Source: Nematopogon swammerdamellus
Lineage: Eukaryota; Arthropoda; Insecta; Lepidoptera; Adelidae
Assembly (NCBI GenBank): GCA_946902875.1
Contig: OX336350.1
Location: 21,256,048-21,320,047 of the forward strand
Length of the DNA stretch: 64,000 nucleotides
Reading direction: 5' to 3'
Made by a program: the position numbers and the translations under genes. Under the pieces are notes generated by a model that saw only the letters and a program-made list of their open reading frames with translations, was not told where the DNA came from and ran no database searches. Each line of letters opens with the position of its first letter. The stretch's first letter is position 1. Below are positions 30,701-41,399 of this stretch, one piece after another.

Positions 30701-31012
30701 TAGAGTGACAAATTTCAATATGAAGTCATAATTTCCGTTCTCGTCCCTACGGATGAGTTGGTCAGCCAGCTCGTAGGCAGCGAAGTTGTCCAATCAAAAC
30801 TTCTGATAGGTATTGCACAACAGAGGTTCATCGAAAAGCAATCTGTGTCGGGGGATTCTGTTTGTTGCCGGCTGGTATCGCCATCGATCAACCGACTCTT
30901 TAGATATGTGACCTTTACTAAGTGTGTCACAAAAACTGGCAACGTACACTACACCAACATTAATGAAAGACAACGTATTAAAATACAACACGTGAAGAAG
31001 ATATGAAAAAAA
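30701..31012. other. Spacer
   Basis: Opposed short frames without family resemblance. Confidence 0.35.
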
Positions 31013-31186
31013 AAGTCTTTAAAAAAATATAAAAACCGCCTTAAAAAATGTATGAAATAAAAAAAACGAACTCTAGAGTTGAAGGCGGTCGGTGATTTTT
31101 GCTTGCTTTAGCACCGCCTTCAACTCGAGGGTTCGATTTTTTTTAATTTCATACATTTTTGAAGGCGGTTTTTATATTTTTTTTAA
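31013..31186. mobile_element. Palindromic element with ~75-bp arms
   Basis: Left arm (aaatataaaaaccgcctt ... gttgaaggcggt) and right arm (accgccttcaactcgagg ... gaaggcggtttttatattt) pair around about 20 bases. Frequently seen lepidopteran 'gaaggcggt' type. Confidence 0.75.
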
Positions 31187-31432
31187 ATAGGTTTTGATTT
31201 CACAGGGTTTTTTTGTAATATTTTTGCTATTAATGTACTCGGCGGAATCGCTTTCCAATCCGATCTTGACCAAATTGAAATGGGACCACACGGGAAGCAC
31301 CAGCTTTCAAAGAAAAAAAGAATTTTCAAAATCGGTTCACTCAGTTGAAAGTTCTGAGGTAACAAACATAAAAAAAACGGTCGAATTGAGAACCTCCTCC
31401 TTTTTTTTTGAAGTCGGTTAAAAAAGTAGGTT
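31187..31432 (+). repeat. Dispersed repeat family I ('gaagtcggttaaaaa' tail)
   Basis: Contains aatcggttcactcagttgaa, aagttctgaggtaacaaaca, gaattgagaacctcctcc and the terminal gaagtcggttaaaaa. A second copy in minus orientation interrupts the mariner at 52341-52440. Confidence 0.7.
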
Positions 31433-32179
31433 CGCCCGTTTGAAAGAATGATAATAACTATCCCATGTGTGAGCGGAATAGTAGTTCGTTGACGAGTGAG
31501 TACGGGACGAGCCGTCTTTATTTCATGCGGACCTGCTCGAGGACCTGCCTATACGCAGCGTCGCTTGCCGTATCTAGTGCTTTGATTGATTGATGTTTAT
31601 CAGTATGAATCTACTGCGTGCGAGGACAGTAACGCATATAATGCGAGGAGGTATATGTGGTGGCACAGGAGATACGCACGGTAAGATAACGGTGGACATC
31701 AGTTAGCGCTAAGTGTGCTATGCAACTACCATGTCACTGCTGATAATCCTATCCTATTACTTTAAGTGAGCTAAACTTGTTTCTCGGAAACGGCTCTAAT
31801 GATTTGGATGAAATTTTTATTTACATAAATTTTTTTTTTCAATTTATCTAGATAGGTGTAGACACCGAGCGAAGCTCCGTCGCCCCGGCACTAATCATTA
31901 TATACGTAATCACAACAGAATCGGGTTGGTTACCATTTCGAAATTTGAAAAGTCCTGACAAAAAGCCGGACATTTATAAAAAAGTTCCAACATTTTAGTG
32001 TTAAAAAATGATAAAAATTTGATATTAGAACTAAAGTTCATTATGTCAAGTTGAGGTTAAACTATAGTTTAATGGAGATTGTAGAATAATTTAACTTTAT
32101 GTTTTATTTTTAAGTAATATGTTAAATTACATTAATAAATTTTTTTTCCATTTAAGTCGAACATCCGAAAACATTAAAC
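31433..32179. other. AT-rich spacer
   Basis: Contains gtagacaccgagcgaagctccg near 31858, a repeat-end-like word. No gene seen. Confidence 0.35.
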
Positions 32180-32620
32180 ATTTAAATTAGAAATTTAAAA
32201 AAAACTCGACCCTTAAAAAGTCAACAATAATAAGTAAATACCCGCGCAGCTTGATTTTTTATATTTATTTAATTTAGTAGTATGTAAACGGGAATTATTT
32301 TTGACTTATTAAGGGTTGTGGTTTTTTAAATTTTTAATTGAACATTTTTTTCAAGCTTTAAAAAAACCGCATGCAAATCCACCCACTTCTTAAGATAATT
32401 AATTGTTTGATTACCTAATTACTTGATTACTTGATTACAAACATAGCTAACAACCATCCCGATTAAACCAGCTGCTTTTTAATAAAAAAACCCCATCCAC
32501 ATCGGTCCATCCGTTTGGGTGCTACGATGCCACAGCAGACATACACATACACACATATACACACACACGTTAAACTTATGAAGTTATGACACTCCTCTTT
32601 TTTCTTTGCCGGTTAAAAAG
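32180..32620 (-). mobile_element. Foldback repeat family D1, degenerate
   Basis: Shares cccgcgcagctt, gattacttgattacaaacat, agcta, catccacatcggtccatccg and a (CA)n-like stretch with 55849-56304 and 57536-58029. Its inner palindrome has decayed. Confidence 0.65.
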
Positions 32621-33289
32621 AAGGCCGAAAGTCCGGGCGGAAGGTAACCCCGAATAGTTCCACCACTAAATCAACCGCACCTTTGTTCCGTTTTGCCTCT
32701 TACGAATAAAAGGTAAGGTATTGTATAGACCTACGAGGTGAATAAAATGCAGGAAAAAGTTTTAGGTTTTGAAATTGAATTCAGGTTCCCTGTGGAGGGC
32801 CATCTTTTAGATTTAGTGAGGAGGTAGTTCGTTCTCAGCGCGCCCGCCTCGCTCGCTGCTCGCTTATGTACGACGACACCGCGATCTGGAGACTTTTTAA
32901 ATTTTACATTCCCCGTGGTTCAGGAAGTCGGGAAAATTTGTGTGCAGTGCGACCTAGATCTCGACCTAGATTTTAAATTAATGTTCTATTCACTCAAAAA
33001 TCCGCCCCTACGCCGACCATCCAACCCAACCACTAACGGCCAAAATTGCGGAAACTAAGAAATTGTGTAGACTGGGATAATAATAGGCAAGATTTTTTTT
33101 ATATATTTGATTGAAAACGCGATAAGTATGCGTCTGCGACAGGTGTGCCCAGCCCACTGCCATCAGTTTGCTAATTTATTGTCGAAGACCCCATAACCGC
33201 TGAGGTAGAAGGAAACCTAGTGTGGGACACCCCCCGGCTAGGTGCACAGACGCCCTAAAATAGGTAGCCGGGAGTGTGGATGGATGAGA
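32621..33289. other. Spacer
   Basis: No recognised feature; GC-richer around 32830-32880. Confidence 0.35.
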
Positions 33290-33382
33290 AGGGCGGAAGA
33301 CCACGTGTGGTGGCGTGTCGTGGCGTGTCGTGGGAGAGACGTATGTCCAGCAGCGGACTGATACCGGCTGATGATGATGAAG
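33290..33382 (+). pseudogene. RTE-type LINE 3' end
   Basis: Contains gtgtcgtgggagagacgtat gtccagcagcggactg and ends ggctgatgatgatgaa. In insect RTE elements this is the end of the RT frame followed by a short (gat)n tail. Only the last tens of bases are present. Confidence 0.6.
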
Positions 33383-33394
33383 CAACATCTGGCG

Positions 33395-34270
33395 CCGAGC
33401 CACCCATAAGGTGCCTTTAGTAGACATCATCTGTAGAACCGATTGGTACGCCTCCGTGGTAGTCCAACATGTAGGGATTCTGAAGGTAAATATTTGAAAC
33501 ACTATTAGGTAAATTACTAAGAAAATGTTTTTGTCAACTACTGAGAAAACAAAAAACAAGGTTAGCTCTCGGATACATCAGGGTTATTAGATTTTATTGT
33601 AATTGACACAAAACAGAACATTGTACAAAAAAAAATCCTAGGAATGTACAATACATAACAACGTAAGTAGTGCCACTCTCATTAAATTTTGAGCTTTTTA
33701 GGGTCCCGTCCTGTAACTCAAAAGATGAAAAAAAAAAACGGAACCTTGAAAAGCAGATAATAAAATGAAGAGGTAATATTTACGATTGAAGGACCCGAGA
33801 GCGTACTTGGTGTAAATTATGTGGGCAGGGAGAGCGTTCGAGAGTTTACCAGTTCTGTGAGAAAAGATCTTCAGAACCGATTGGTACGCATACGTCGAGG
33901 CATCCGAGGTAAGTCCAGCGTGTAGGGATGCTATCCCTACCCAGTGCGCGTGGAAGGCGCGTGCGGAGCTGGAAAGGGGACTGCGGGATCGCGCTAAACA
34001 GCTCCTCCGAGTACTCCCCATGGAATAAGCGATTGTAGAACACACTTTAGGCGCCGACATCCTTCCGAAGTTGCATTGGTCATAGATCTCGGGAAACCTT
34101 GCTTAGGTCTCCCACTATTCGCATGGCTCGATGCTGGATCGCGTTCAGAGGCGCAAACTGGTATTTAGCTGAGCCATCCCACAAGTGCGAGCAATACTCC
34201 AAGCAGAACCTAATTTGCGATTTATACCAAAGCAGGATTTGACCCGGCGTGAAGTACCGCCTTGCCCTCG
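33395..34270 (-). pseudogene. LINE RT C-terminal region, broken copies
   Basis: Minus-strand frames from 34270 down give R-Y-F-T-P, C-L-E-Y-C-S-H-L-W-D-G-S, I-Q-H-R-A, V-F-Y-N-R-L-F-H-G-E-Y-S-E-E-L and then V-P-I-G-S-E-D-L-F-S, with several frameshifts. This is the C-terminal domain of a Jockey/R1-type LINE. A second scrap of the same region (33400-33480) lies downstream. Neither is functional. Confidence 0.7.
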
Positions 34271-34785
34271 CAATGGCGCCGGAATTTTAGGTCGTGCGAT
34301 GCGATAGTTCGACTCCGAGGACCGCTTAATGAAGGTGGTCGCTTAATTGAAGCGACGTGCCTTGGAAAGAGGGAGCTGGTGTGAACGCCGCTATCTTTAC
34401 AAAGAACGCGCAAACTTGTGTCATAAAAACATGGAAACTCTGCAGCGGACATATGAGAATTATGTTTTCCTACTTGCACACTGTTTCGGCTAGCGAATGT
34501 ACTGCATCTAAATGTGCACAGAGCACGAGATAAGCGCATAATGCATTCGCAAACAGATTAAATGCCACGCCGCCGCCGCAGACCCCGCGCACGCGACCAC
34601 CACCGGCCGACCGCCCACTCGTCCGCTGCGTTTTCCTAATCTGTGACTGCGTCCACTTCGTTCGCTATCGCTATCATACAAGTACATTACACTGGGCTAG
34701 TTCATACCAACGAACCTATTATACGAGTCGCAGATCAGGGAAATAACGGCCACACGCGCCGTCAAGAGCGCTCTATATATATTTT
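34271..34785. other. Spacer
   Basis: 34560-34640 is GC-rich (cgccgccgcagacc type). No gene recognised. Confidence 0.35.
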
Positions 34786-35005
34786 TTTTTTATGGAAACT
34801 GAGACGGTATGCTACATCACCTACAACGTCCGTAATGTCAGCCCATAACACCGGGTGACCTAGGTGCCATGTCAGTGCTTCCCCCTTTGATCGTGCCGGC
34901 TACACTGAACTAGTCAGAAAACACAAACTATTAACATAGCCGTTTCGACCGACGTTTCATTCAGTGCGGTGGTTAAACCCTACCACCAAGTAATGTATGG
35001 GAACA
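34786..35005 (-). mobile_element. SINE family A8, 5'-truncated
   Basis: Minus orientation tail and body (ggtatgctacatcacctac ... ttcattcagtgcggtgg); lacks the head. Confidence 0.7.
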
Positions 35006-35027
35006 CGGTGGTGGTGTTCTCGCCAAA

Positions 35028-35030
<3 letters not shown>

Positions 35031-35062
<32 letters not shown>

Positions 35063-35522
35063 GAACCTGACACGGTTGGCTACATCACCTACAACATCCG
35101 TGATGTCAGCCCATAACACAGGGTGAACTAGGTGCCATGTCAGTGCTTCCCTTCAATTCATGTCGGCTACACTAAACTGGACGGAAAACACGAACTATTT
35201 ACATAGCCGTTTCGACCGACGTTTCGTTCAGTGCGGTGGTACCAACCCGGCCGGGATAAACTCTACCACCTAGTAAGGTAAGAAGGGAAGGGACCTACAG
35301 TTTAACGTGGAATCCGAACCACGGTCAGCCTCCAACGGTCGAGCGGTCACCCATCCAATCACTGACCGCGCTCAGCGTTGCTTAATAACAGTTGACTAAC
35401 CAACCGCGCCACTGAGCTACCGAGGCTGACGAATTTTCTTATCCCTTAGTCGACTTTTACGACATGCGACGGGGAGAGATGCAGTGGGGCTATTCTTTTT
35501 AAGTACCGACCCCACACGGTAC
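35031..35522 (-). mobile_element. SINE family A9 with 5' extension, full length
   Basis: T-run 35031-35059, complete body, chimeric head ending gaggctgac at 35430, and extension to about 35522. It lies about 80 bp left of the LTR element but is not its target. Confidence 0.85.
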
Positions 35523-35542
35523 AAAAAAAATTCCTCCATCTA

Positions 35543-35600
35543 CTTTTTTTTATGGACGACAGGCACGGGTGGCTGTGCCCAACAGTTCAAAGGAAGCCAG
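35543..35600 (-). mobile_element. 3' end of the LINE that hosts the LTR element (left half)
   Basis: T-run then atggacgacaggcacgggtg ... aaaggaagccag. In minus orientation this is the end of a LINE 3' UTR whose remaining part continues at 49717. Compare the related contiguous end at 28006-28137. Confidence 0.7.
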
Positions 35601-36080
35601 TGTGACGAATCACAACCTACCTCAATGAAAATAGCTAGCAATAGGACGTATGAAGGCTGGCTGGTAAAATGTTATAAGGCGTAGGAGTTAGTTTAGCGCC
35701 TGGGTAGTGAGTATAGCAAAGAGACCGCGTTGCGTATAAATTGTAGCGGGTGGCATGTAGTCAGGCGCAGATAATACAACTTGCATACATTTTGAACAGA
35801 AATAGCTAGCAACACCGTATAAGCGATAAATGATGATAGATAAGTATTATACGTCGGCATGCAGTAAGATATAGGACGAATTGACTGTATTACATCTACT
35901 TTTGTGAATTCGTAGCATTTTTCAGAGATTAGCTACTGAAAGTTTTAGGGAAATATGGAACGCATTTTTAAGGAAAATTGCTTCAGGCATTGTGATTGGT
36001 TGACCAATGGGAAACGCGGAAATGATGTTGGGGATGATTTTCGATTGGTCATGGGGGTAAGAGTGGGAGTAAGAAAGCGA

Positions 36081-36120
36081 GGCTATTTAAGGGCGTGTAA
36101 CACGGTAGGAGCACTTTTTC
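36081..36120 (+). promoter_or_regulatory. Candidate LTR core promoter
   Basis: ggctatttaaggg supplies a TATA-like box (36083-36089). About 30 bases downstream lies ggagcactttt (about 36108-36118), a reasonable start region. The equivalent lies at 47847-47886 in the 3' LTR. This would make U3 about 510 bp. Confidence 0.4.
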
Positions 36121-36210
36121 TGCAGCTGCGAGCCTCGAGGGAACAACGTGCCTGAGCCCCGGTAATCTCTAAGTCGCATCGAGCGCCATTGTTTTTCGGC
36201 ATCAACGCTT

Positions 36211-36217
36211 CGGTGAG
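36211..36217 (+). other. Candidate 5' splice site in the LTR transcript
   Basis: cg|gtgagt at 36211-36217 is a near-consensus donor about 100 bases after the proposed start site. Another (gtg|gtaaga) follows at about 36781. Retroviral-type leaders often carry a donor here. Function is unproven. Confidence 0.35.
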
Positions 36218-36271
36218 TCTTGGACGCCGCGCGATATTTTGGAGTTTTCTAGTTGCAATTCGACCAGTTCT

Positions 36272-36310
36272 ATTAAATTGCATTGTCTTGAAGTCTTCTT
36301 TTGGTGGCTG
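36272..36310 (+). terminator. Candidate poly(A) signal in the LTR
   Basis: ATTAAA at 36272-36277, followed at about 25-45 bases by a GT-rich stretch (ttggtggctgggctag). With a start near 36113 it defines an R region of about 180 bp. No AATAAA occurs in the LTR. Confidence 0.4.
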
Positions 36311-36420
36311 GGCTAGTTTTGGAAACAATACTGGCTTTTCAGAAATTATTTGCTAGTATTAGGGATGTGAAATATTTTTATATGGACCATCACTGGAGCA
36401 CTGTGTGGGATGCTAGCTAT

Positions 36421-36770
36421 GCTGAAATATGCATACATGCATACTATTACAGGGCTCTTTCCCTTTTGGAGCACTGGGTGAGGGAGCGGGTACGCTGAAA
36501 TATGCATGCACGCCCACTCACGCAGAGTTCTTTCATGGAATGTTGTGAGGGAAGCGGGTTTTGCTGAAATATGCATACACGCACGATCTCACAGGGTTCT
36601 TCCTTGGAACGTTGTATGTGGGTTGCGGGTACGCTGAAATATGCATGCGCGCGCACTCATGCGAGGTTCTTTTCCTTTCGATGGAATGTTGGGTGGCAAC
36701 GCTAGCTATGCTGAATAAGCATACACGCTTGTTCGCACAAGATTCAGTTCATTCTCTATGATATCACGAG
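36421..36770 (+). repeat. Five-unit array of 69-77 bp with a gctgaaatatgcat core
   Basis: gctgaaatatgcat starts at 36421, 36494, 36563 and 36633, and a diverged unit (gctgaataagcat) at 36710. Each is followed by alternating ca/cg and a gttctt...gga block. The array is repeated in the 3' LTR (48187-48536). The core contains ATATGCAT, an octamer-like word. Confidence 0.8.
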
Positions 36771-37328
36771 AAAATGCCTCGTGGTAAGAAGACGTAACAT
36801 AAGGTCGAAGAGCAACTGGAATTCTGGCTAAATTATCAAATTATAACGTGGGTAGTTAGGTTCTTCAAACACTAAATTCATATTGGTAGGTTAGTCATGT
36901 AGCTGTGTGAATTAATTCTCCTTAATCTTGCAAGGGAGAGAGGGTTCGCTTCGTGGGAACGAGTAGTATCATAGCGTGTAGTAGTTAGTGAGGTAGGTAC
37001 TAGGAAGACCAGGTAAATACCCCACAGTGGTTATCCTTAGTCCTGCTAGGGGAAGAGGTCCAAATTGTTATGATCTGTTAGAGCGATACCTATTCTATCT
37101 GGGCGAAGGAGTGGCGGTACTCTAAGGACCGGTGCAAGCTGAGCTGACCGTCTGAGGAGGAAACCTGTGGTAGCCTTCTTTCGATAGGCGGAGCCCGTCG
37201 GACGAAGTACTTCGAGGTTAGGATAGGGACCACACACACACACACTTACACACACACGCACGCCTTTAGGATTTGGGGTCCGTAGGGGCCCTAAATCACC
37301 CACATTACACCACGAGTTTCATTTTAAA

Positions 37329-37509
37329 TCTCTTCCTAAGAGAAACAGTTTCTTCACAGGATAGGAAACAAAGGGGGCCATTAGGTATACAAAATAGAGC
37401 TGCTGGTAGTGAAGCAGCCCTATATGGATGATGGCCACTGTGAGGAGCGTGGAGAGCCCGGGTGAGGAAACCCGGACTCGTGGAGCTCCTTACTTCCCCT
37501 TCGGGGGAA
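37329..37509 (+). ncRNA. Chain of short hairpins including a cUUCGg tetraloop
   Basis: Consecutive exact stems: tctctt-cct-aagaga (37329-37343), gaaac-a-gtttc (about 37342-37352), gctgct...agcagc (37399-37418), ccgggt...acccgg (about 37459-37475) and ttcccc-ttcg-ggggaa (37494-37509). The last is the exceptionally stable C(UUCG)G tetraloop. Identical in the 3' LTR. A structured RNA domain in the LTR transcript, such as packaging, dimerisation or initiation, is inferred. Confidence 0.45.
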
Positions 37510-37940
37510 ATTGTTTGAATAATATGAAAATTACTGGTTAACACAATTTCTGGGAGGAGAGAACACAGACAATTACAATGTGAGGGAAGAGACACAGTAA
37601 TATAGGAGAGGCGGACTTAGGCAGAAAATTTCAAATGTAGTTAGAATATTATTCGAAGAACAAAGGTTAAGATAGAAAGCTAGGGATTGAGTTAGTACTC
37701 TGGGTTATACGGTTACACAACGCTTCCTCGAAGAGAGGAAGATACAGGGTCCATCTACACTTAACTCAGTGTACACGTATGTATACATTGATTGAGTTTA
37801 CCTAGAGATCACTTGAATGCTAAACGCAGGCCATGTTTTATTTTAGAGGTTACTCGCGGAAGCGTGGAATTTCGGAATAATTATTCGACAACACCTATCG
37901 GGTGAAGTATAAATACAAAATATACTTTGGTGAGAGGCTA

Positions 37941-38175
37941 GTTCGTCGCAGTGGTGCCTAAGACCAGGATAGTTCTTCTCTAAATCTAGGATACCTAGGG
38001 TTCAAAAAAAAAAAAAAAAAAAGATTGGAAAATTTTTTTTTTAAAAAAAAGGGAAAATTGAATAACAATCTAGTACGTTGAAGTGGAGCCTTAAGACCAG
38101 GCTAGATTCTATCCAAATCTAGGATACCTAGGGTTCAGAAAAAAAAATGGAAGAAAAATGTAGTTCGTTGCGGTT
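37941..38175 (+). repeat. Degenerate repeat spanning the LTR/interior junction
   Basis: ctagttcgtcgcagtggtgc...aaatctaggatacctagggttc is followed by tagtacgttgaagtggagcc...aaatctaggatacctagggttc about 135 bases on, and by tagttcgttgcggtttagg at 38161. The LTR terminus itself is part of the repeated unit. Between the units lies an A-rich/T-rich run. Confidence 0.65.
37951..37975 (+). other. Candidate primer-binding site
   Basis: One base after the 5' LTR lies tggtgcctaagaccagga. It begins TGG as expected for pairing with a tRNA CCA end. I cannot assign the tRNA from memory. Similar words recur at about 38085 (gtggagccttaagaccagg), so this could also be just part of a local repeat. Confidence 0.3.
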
Positions 38176-39589
38176 TAGGCAGTAGTTCAGGACAATAATA
38201 GGGGTCTTATATACTCAAAAGCGATAGGAAAAAATCCAACTCATAGGGAGTAGCGATATAAGTAAACAACGTTTAGGAAGTGATACCGGGAAAGTGATTA
38301 AGTGTGGAATTCGGTGAGGAAATGCGTGAAAAGTTGTTCGTGGAACGCGGTGCTGACTGGCAGTTTTGCGAGAGAAGAGATTTGGACTCCCGCCTACGAG
38401 GCGGGAGGTTTCGCCGCTTGAAGCTGAGAGTGAGTACATATTTCATTTTCCGGCGCGAGTGCAGTCTGTGTACAATTAGTTAATTTACAGGAATATTGTC
38501 TACAATTTGCCGACAATGTTGCTAGAAAACCGATTTTAACGTGAACGAATTGTCACCAGAAAGTCGACTAGAGATTCATCTTTGAGTTCGTAAAAGAAAA
38601 TTGCTTACATTTCCTTCTAGGAAGTTCATTATCATTGTTCTGCGGACATCTAGAAATATTTAAGTGAAAACCAATTTTGACCAATGGGATGTGAGCGCCG
38701 GTGCGGTATGGCGTTCGCTATTGGCTAGAATGAGCAGCGCCGTGATAGAAAAAAAAACTGTTTGCACGAAGAATGTAGTCGGGTTGAGAGGTGATAGACT
38801 AAACAAAGTGGAAGTTAGGGGAATGGTATGTATGAATGGTGTGAGGCATATTTTTAAGCGGAATGTTAGCAACTTCGTAGAAGTAAGGTGGGGCCAAAGG
38901 GAAATATTTTATCCAGAGATTGTGAAACTAAAATCAATAATTTATTCCGGGTACACCGAGATATAGCAGGAAGAGGAAACATTTTTTTATATGGGTTATC
39001 GGAAAAATTGTGCTATAAGCCCAAAAGCCAATTAATTTAGAATCCTAGAATGTACTAAAATCAACAATATTGTAGTAAGAATATTCTATGAAAACCTTAG
39101 TTGTAAAATTGGATAGCCATTCTATTTAAGTTAAGGCACGCCAACTGAGCGCGGAGGGCTTCATACCTAAAACACTGAAGTTATGTTCGAAAATAATCTT
39201 GTCATGTGTAATAATTAGGTACACTCGCGCGCGAAATAGTTTATCGGGGCCAGTTTGAGGTCAATAAAGGGAATTTTCTAGTTGTTTTTGTGGAAAAGAA
39301 GTTAGTTGGGGTGTGAGCTTCCTTTGTAAAATAAAAAAACCGTAAAATATGTGTGTTTGAAAAGAGTGGTTATGTTTGACCGGGTTCCAACAGACTCATT
39401 TAATTTTGGTTGAGATTGTCGCCGAGGAATAAAAAGATTCGAATCTTTATTTCATTTTAGAGGAATGCGAGAAGAACGAAACATAGCATTTTGAAAATGT
39501 ATAATGGATGTTTAGTTAATGATTTGTGTAGTAGTGATAAGGTGTGCATTTTAGGCTCCAAAGTAGGTATTTCGCGAATTAGTAGCGAG
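38176..39589 (+). other. LTR-element interior, segment without repeats
   Basis: No coding domain; a 100-codon frame (38664-38966) has no recognisable motif. Moderately GC-balanced. Confidence 0.5.
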
Positions 39590-40380
39590 CGACGGTATGG
39601 CACCTACTAGTAGGTGATGGTAGGTTAAGGTTAGGGGATCCCAGTTAATTGATGTGACTAATTAGGTGCCATGTACAAGTGAAGGTTAGTTGTAAAGTTG
39701 TGTCTAGGTCTGACTTTGCGTGTGTGGGCGATATGGTACTTACTAGATTAGGTTAGTGGTAAACGAAGGTCATGGTGTACAAGTTGACCAGTGGAAGTAA
39801 TTAGGTGCCATGTACAATGTTGGTTAGGTCGTGAGGTTGAGTCTTGGTCAGATTTTTGTGTGTGTGTGGCGAATAGAGGCTCTTAGTGAACATGCCGAAT
39901 ACGTGGTTCATTTCGAGTGAGTGGTTTTGGGCTTGAATGTAGTGTTTGTTTATTGATAGGATAGGGAATGGATTGTTAAGTTTGTTTATTTTGGAACTGA
40001 TTGGTTGGTATGAGGAATGGGGATTCCAGTTGCTCAAGGAATGCGTGCGGGGAATGTAAGAGTTAAAACGGTTAGGAGGGAGCAAGTGCAATGTCGGAGA
40101 ACGTGCCGATCGAGATATTTAATTTTTATCGGTCGTGCATGATTGTTGTCCGTGCGGAATGCGGAAGGAATGGATTATAAAGAGTATAGGAATTAGGTGC
40201 CATGACAGAGGTCCAGGTTTCGATTTTAGGTTGCGGTCGTATGTATAGGTGTCAAAAGGTGAGAGGGCCAGTTGGTGAGTGTTGATGCGATTGGAGGTCG
40301 AATTAAGCCTGTCGATTTGTGATCCATATCGAGTGAGTGGTTTTAGATTTGCCCATAAATGTGTTTGTTTAATTAATTAG
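39590..40380 (+). repeat. Degenerate duplications with 'aattaggtgccatg' units
   Basis: aattaggtgccatgtacaa occurs near 39660 and 39799, and aattaggtgccatgacaga near 40190. cgagtgagtggttttgg and cgagtgagtggttttag occur near 39914 and 40329. The interior grew partly by local duplication. Confidence 0.55.
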
Positions 40381-40440
40381 ACTAATTTATAAATAATATT
40401 TGATACATGTGTACATGTTGCACGCGTTGAAAGAAAACAG

Positions 40441-40530
40441 TCGGGGTGGGCGGAGTGATTGATGTTGTGCGGTGGGAGCTCTGGTGAATTGCAGCACAAC
40501 GCCGATCACCACGTTTTGCAAATTATTTTA
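40441..40530 (+). repeat. Diverged family H module captured in the LTR element
   Basis: ggagtgattgatgttgtgcgg...gaattgcagcacaacgccgat caccacgttttgcaaa matches family H (30090-30190) in order and retains its gttgtgc/gcacaac stem. It shows that the interior contains genomic repeat sequence. Confidence 0.6.
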
Positions 40531-40569
40531 TAACTAAGTTTGGTTATTGTGCGGGCTACAAGGTGGTGT

Positions 40570-41350
40570 CAGGGGTTTCTAACTTTTCTAAAGGGAAGTG
40601 TCAGGGGTTACAAACCTTTTTCCAAATTTATAGGTCAGGGATTTTAAACTTTTTCAGATACATATATATAAGCAGTTTCCAAACTTTTAGGCTTGGTAAG
40701 TGTCATGCCTTTCGAATTCATGATATGTAGGGGGTTGTAAACATTTTACAAGGGCACGATAAGTCAGGGGTTTCCAAACCTTTCAACTTTGGAAAAGAGT
40801 AGTGGTTCTTAGAACATTTTTGAATTTCGCAATGATTCAGAGGTCTAGACTTTCGATATATTTTCGAATTGGTATTATATCAGGAGTTCTCAACCTTTTC
40901 CAAATTTAGGTTGTAAGCCTTTTCAAATTCATGATAAGTCAGGGGTGCTCAAACTTTTCCAAATTTATATTGTCAGGGATTTCGAACTTTTCCAAATTCA
41001 TGATAAGTCAGGGGTGCTCAAACTTTTCCAAATTTATATTGTCAGGGATTTCGAACTTTTTCAAATTCATGATAAGTCAGGGGTGCTCAAACTTTTCCAA
41101 ATTTAGATTGTCAGGGATTTCGAACTTTTCAAGTTCACGATAAGCCAGGGGTGCTCAAACTTTTACAAATTTAGATTGTCAGGGATTTCGAACTTTTCAA
41201 ATTCACGATAAGCCAGGGGTGCTCAAACTTTTTCAAATTTATATTGTCAGGGATTTCGAACTTTTTCAAATTCATGATGAGTCAGGGGTTCTCAAAGGTT
41301 TCCAAATTAAGTTAGTGTCAGGGATTTCGAACCATTTCAAAATCGTGACA
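40570..41350 (+). repeat. 69-bp tandem array
   Basis: Units of gtcaggggtgctcaaacttt tccaaattta... start at 40938, 41007, 41076, 41144, 41212 and 41281 (spacing 68-69), with more diverged units before 40938. Each unit holds two half-units (tcaggggtgctc..., tcagggatttcgaac...). Because 69 is divisible by three, a 70-codon repetitive frame appears by chance. Confidence 0.9.
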
Positions 41351-41399
41351 TGTCAGGGGTTTACAACTTTATTTACAAAAATATTTTTGATTTAAGGGA

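Larger units (their letters stand above)
35601..37950 (+). repeat. 5' LTR, 2,350 bp
   Basis: Direct copy of 47367-49716 at a constant offset of 11,766 bases from first to last base, so there are no net indels. The only difference I found is A at 37634 against T at 49400. Short frames inside (up to 96 codons) are duplicated exactly but show no coding character. Confidence 0.93.

Noticed and set aside
36346..37595. Several 65-96 codon frames in the LTR, duplicated in the 3' LTR
   Set aside because: Identity between copies reflects young LTRs, not selection; frames overlap on both strands and lack domains.
37905..37950. TATAAATA at 37909 as the main LTR promoter
   Set aside because: Transcription from there would start at the LTR edge and leave almost no R region, which is incompatible with LTR replication; the TATA at 36083 fits better.
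38664..38966. 100-codon frame as a gag remnant
   Set aside because: No zinc knuckle, capsid-like or other retroviral motif is visible.
40931..41143. 70-codon repetitive protein
   Set aside because: The frame stays open only because the 69-bp unit is divisible by three; units outside the frame carry stops and there is no start/leader context.
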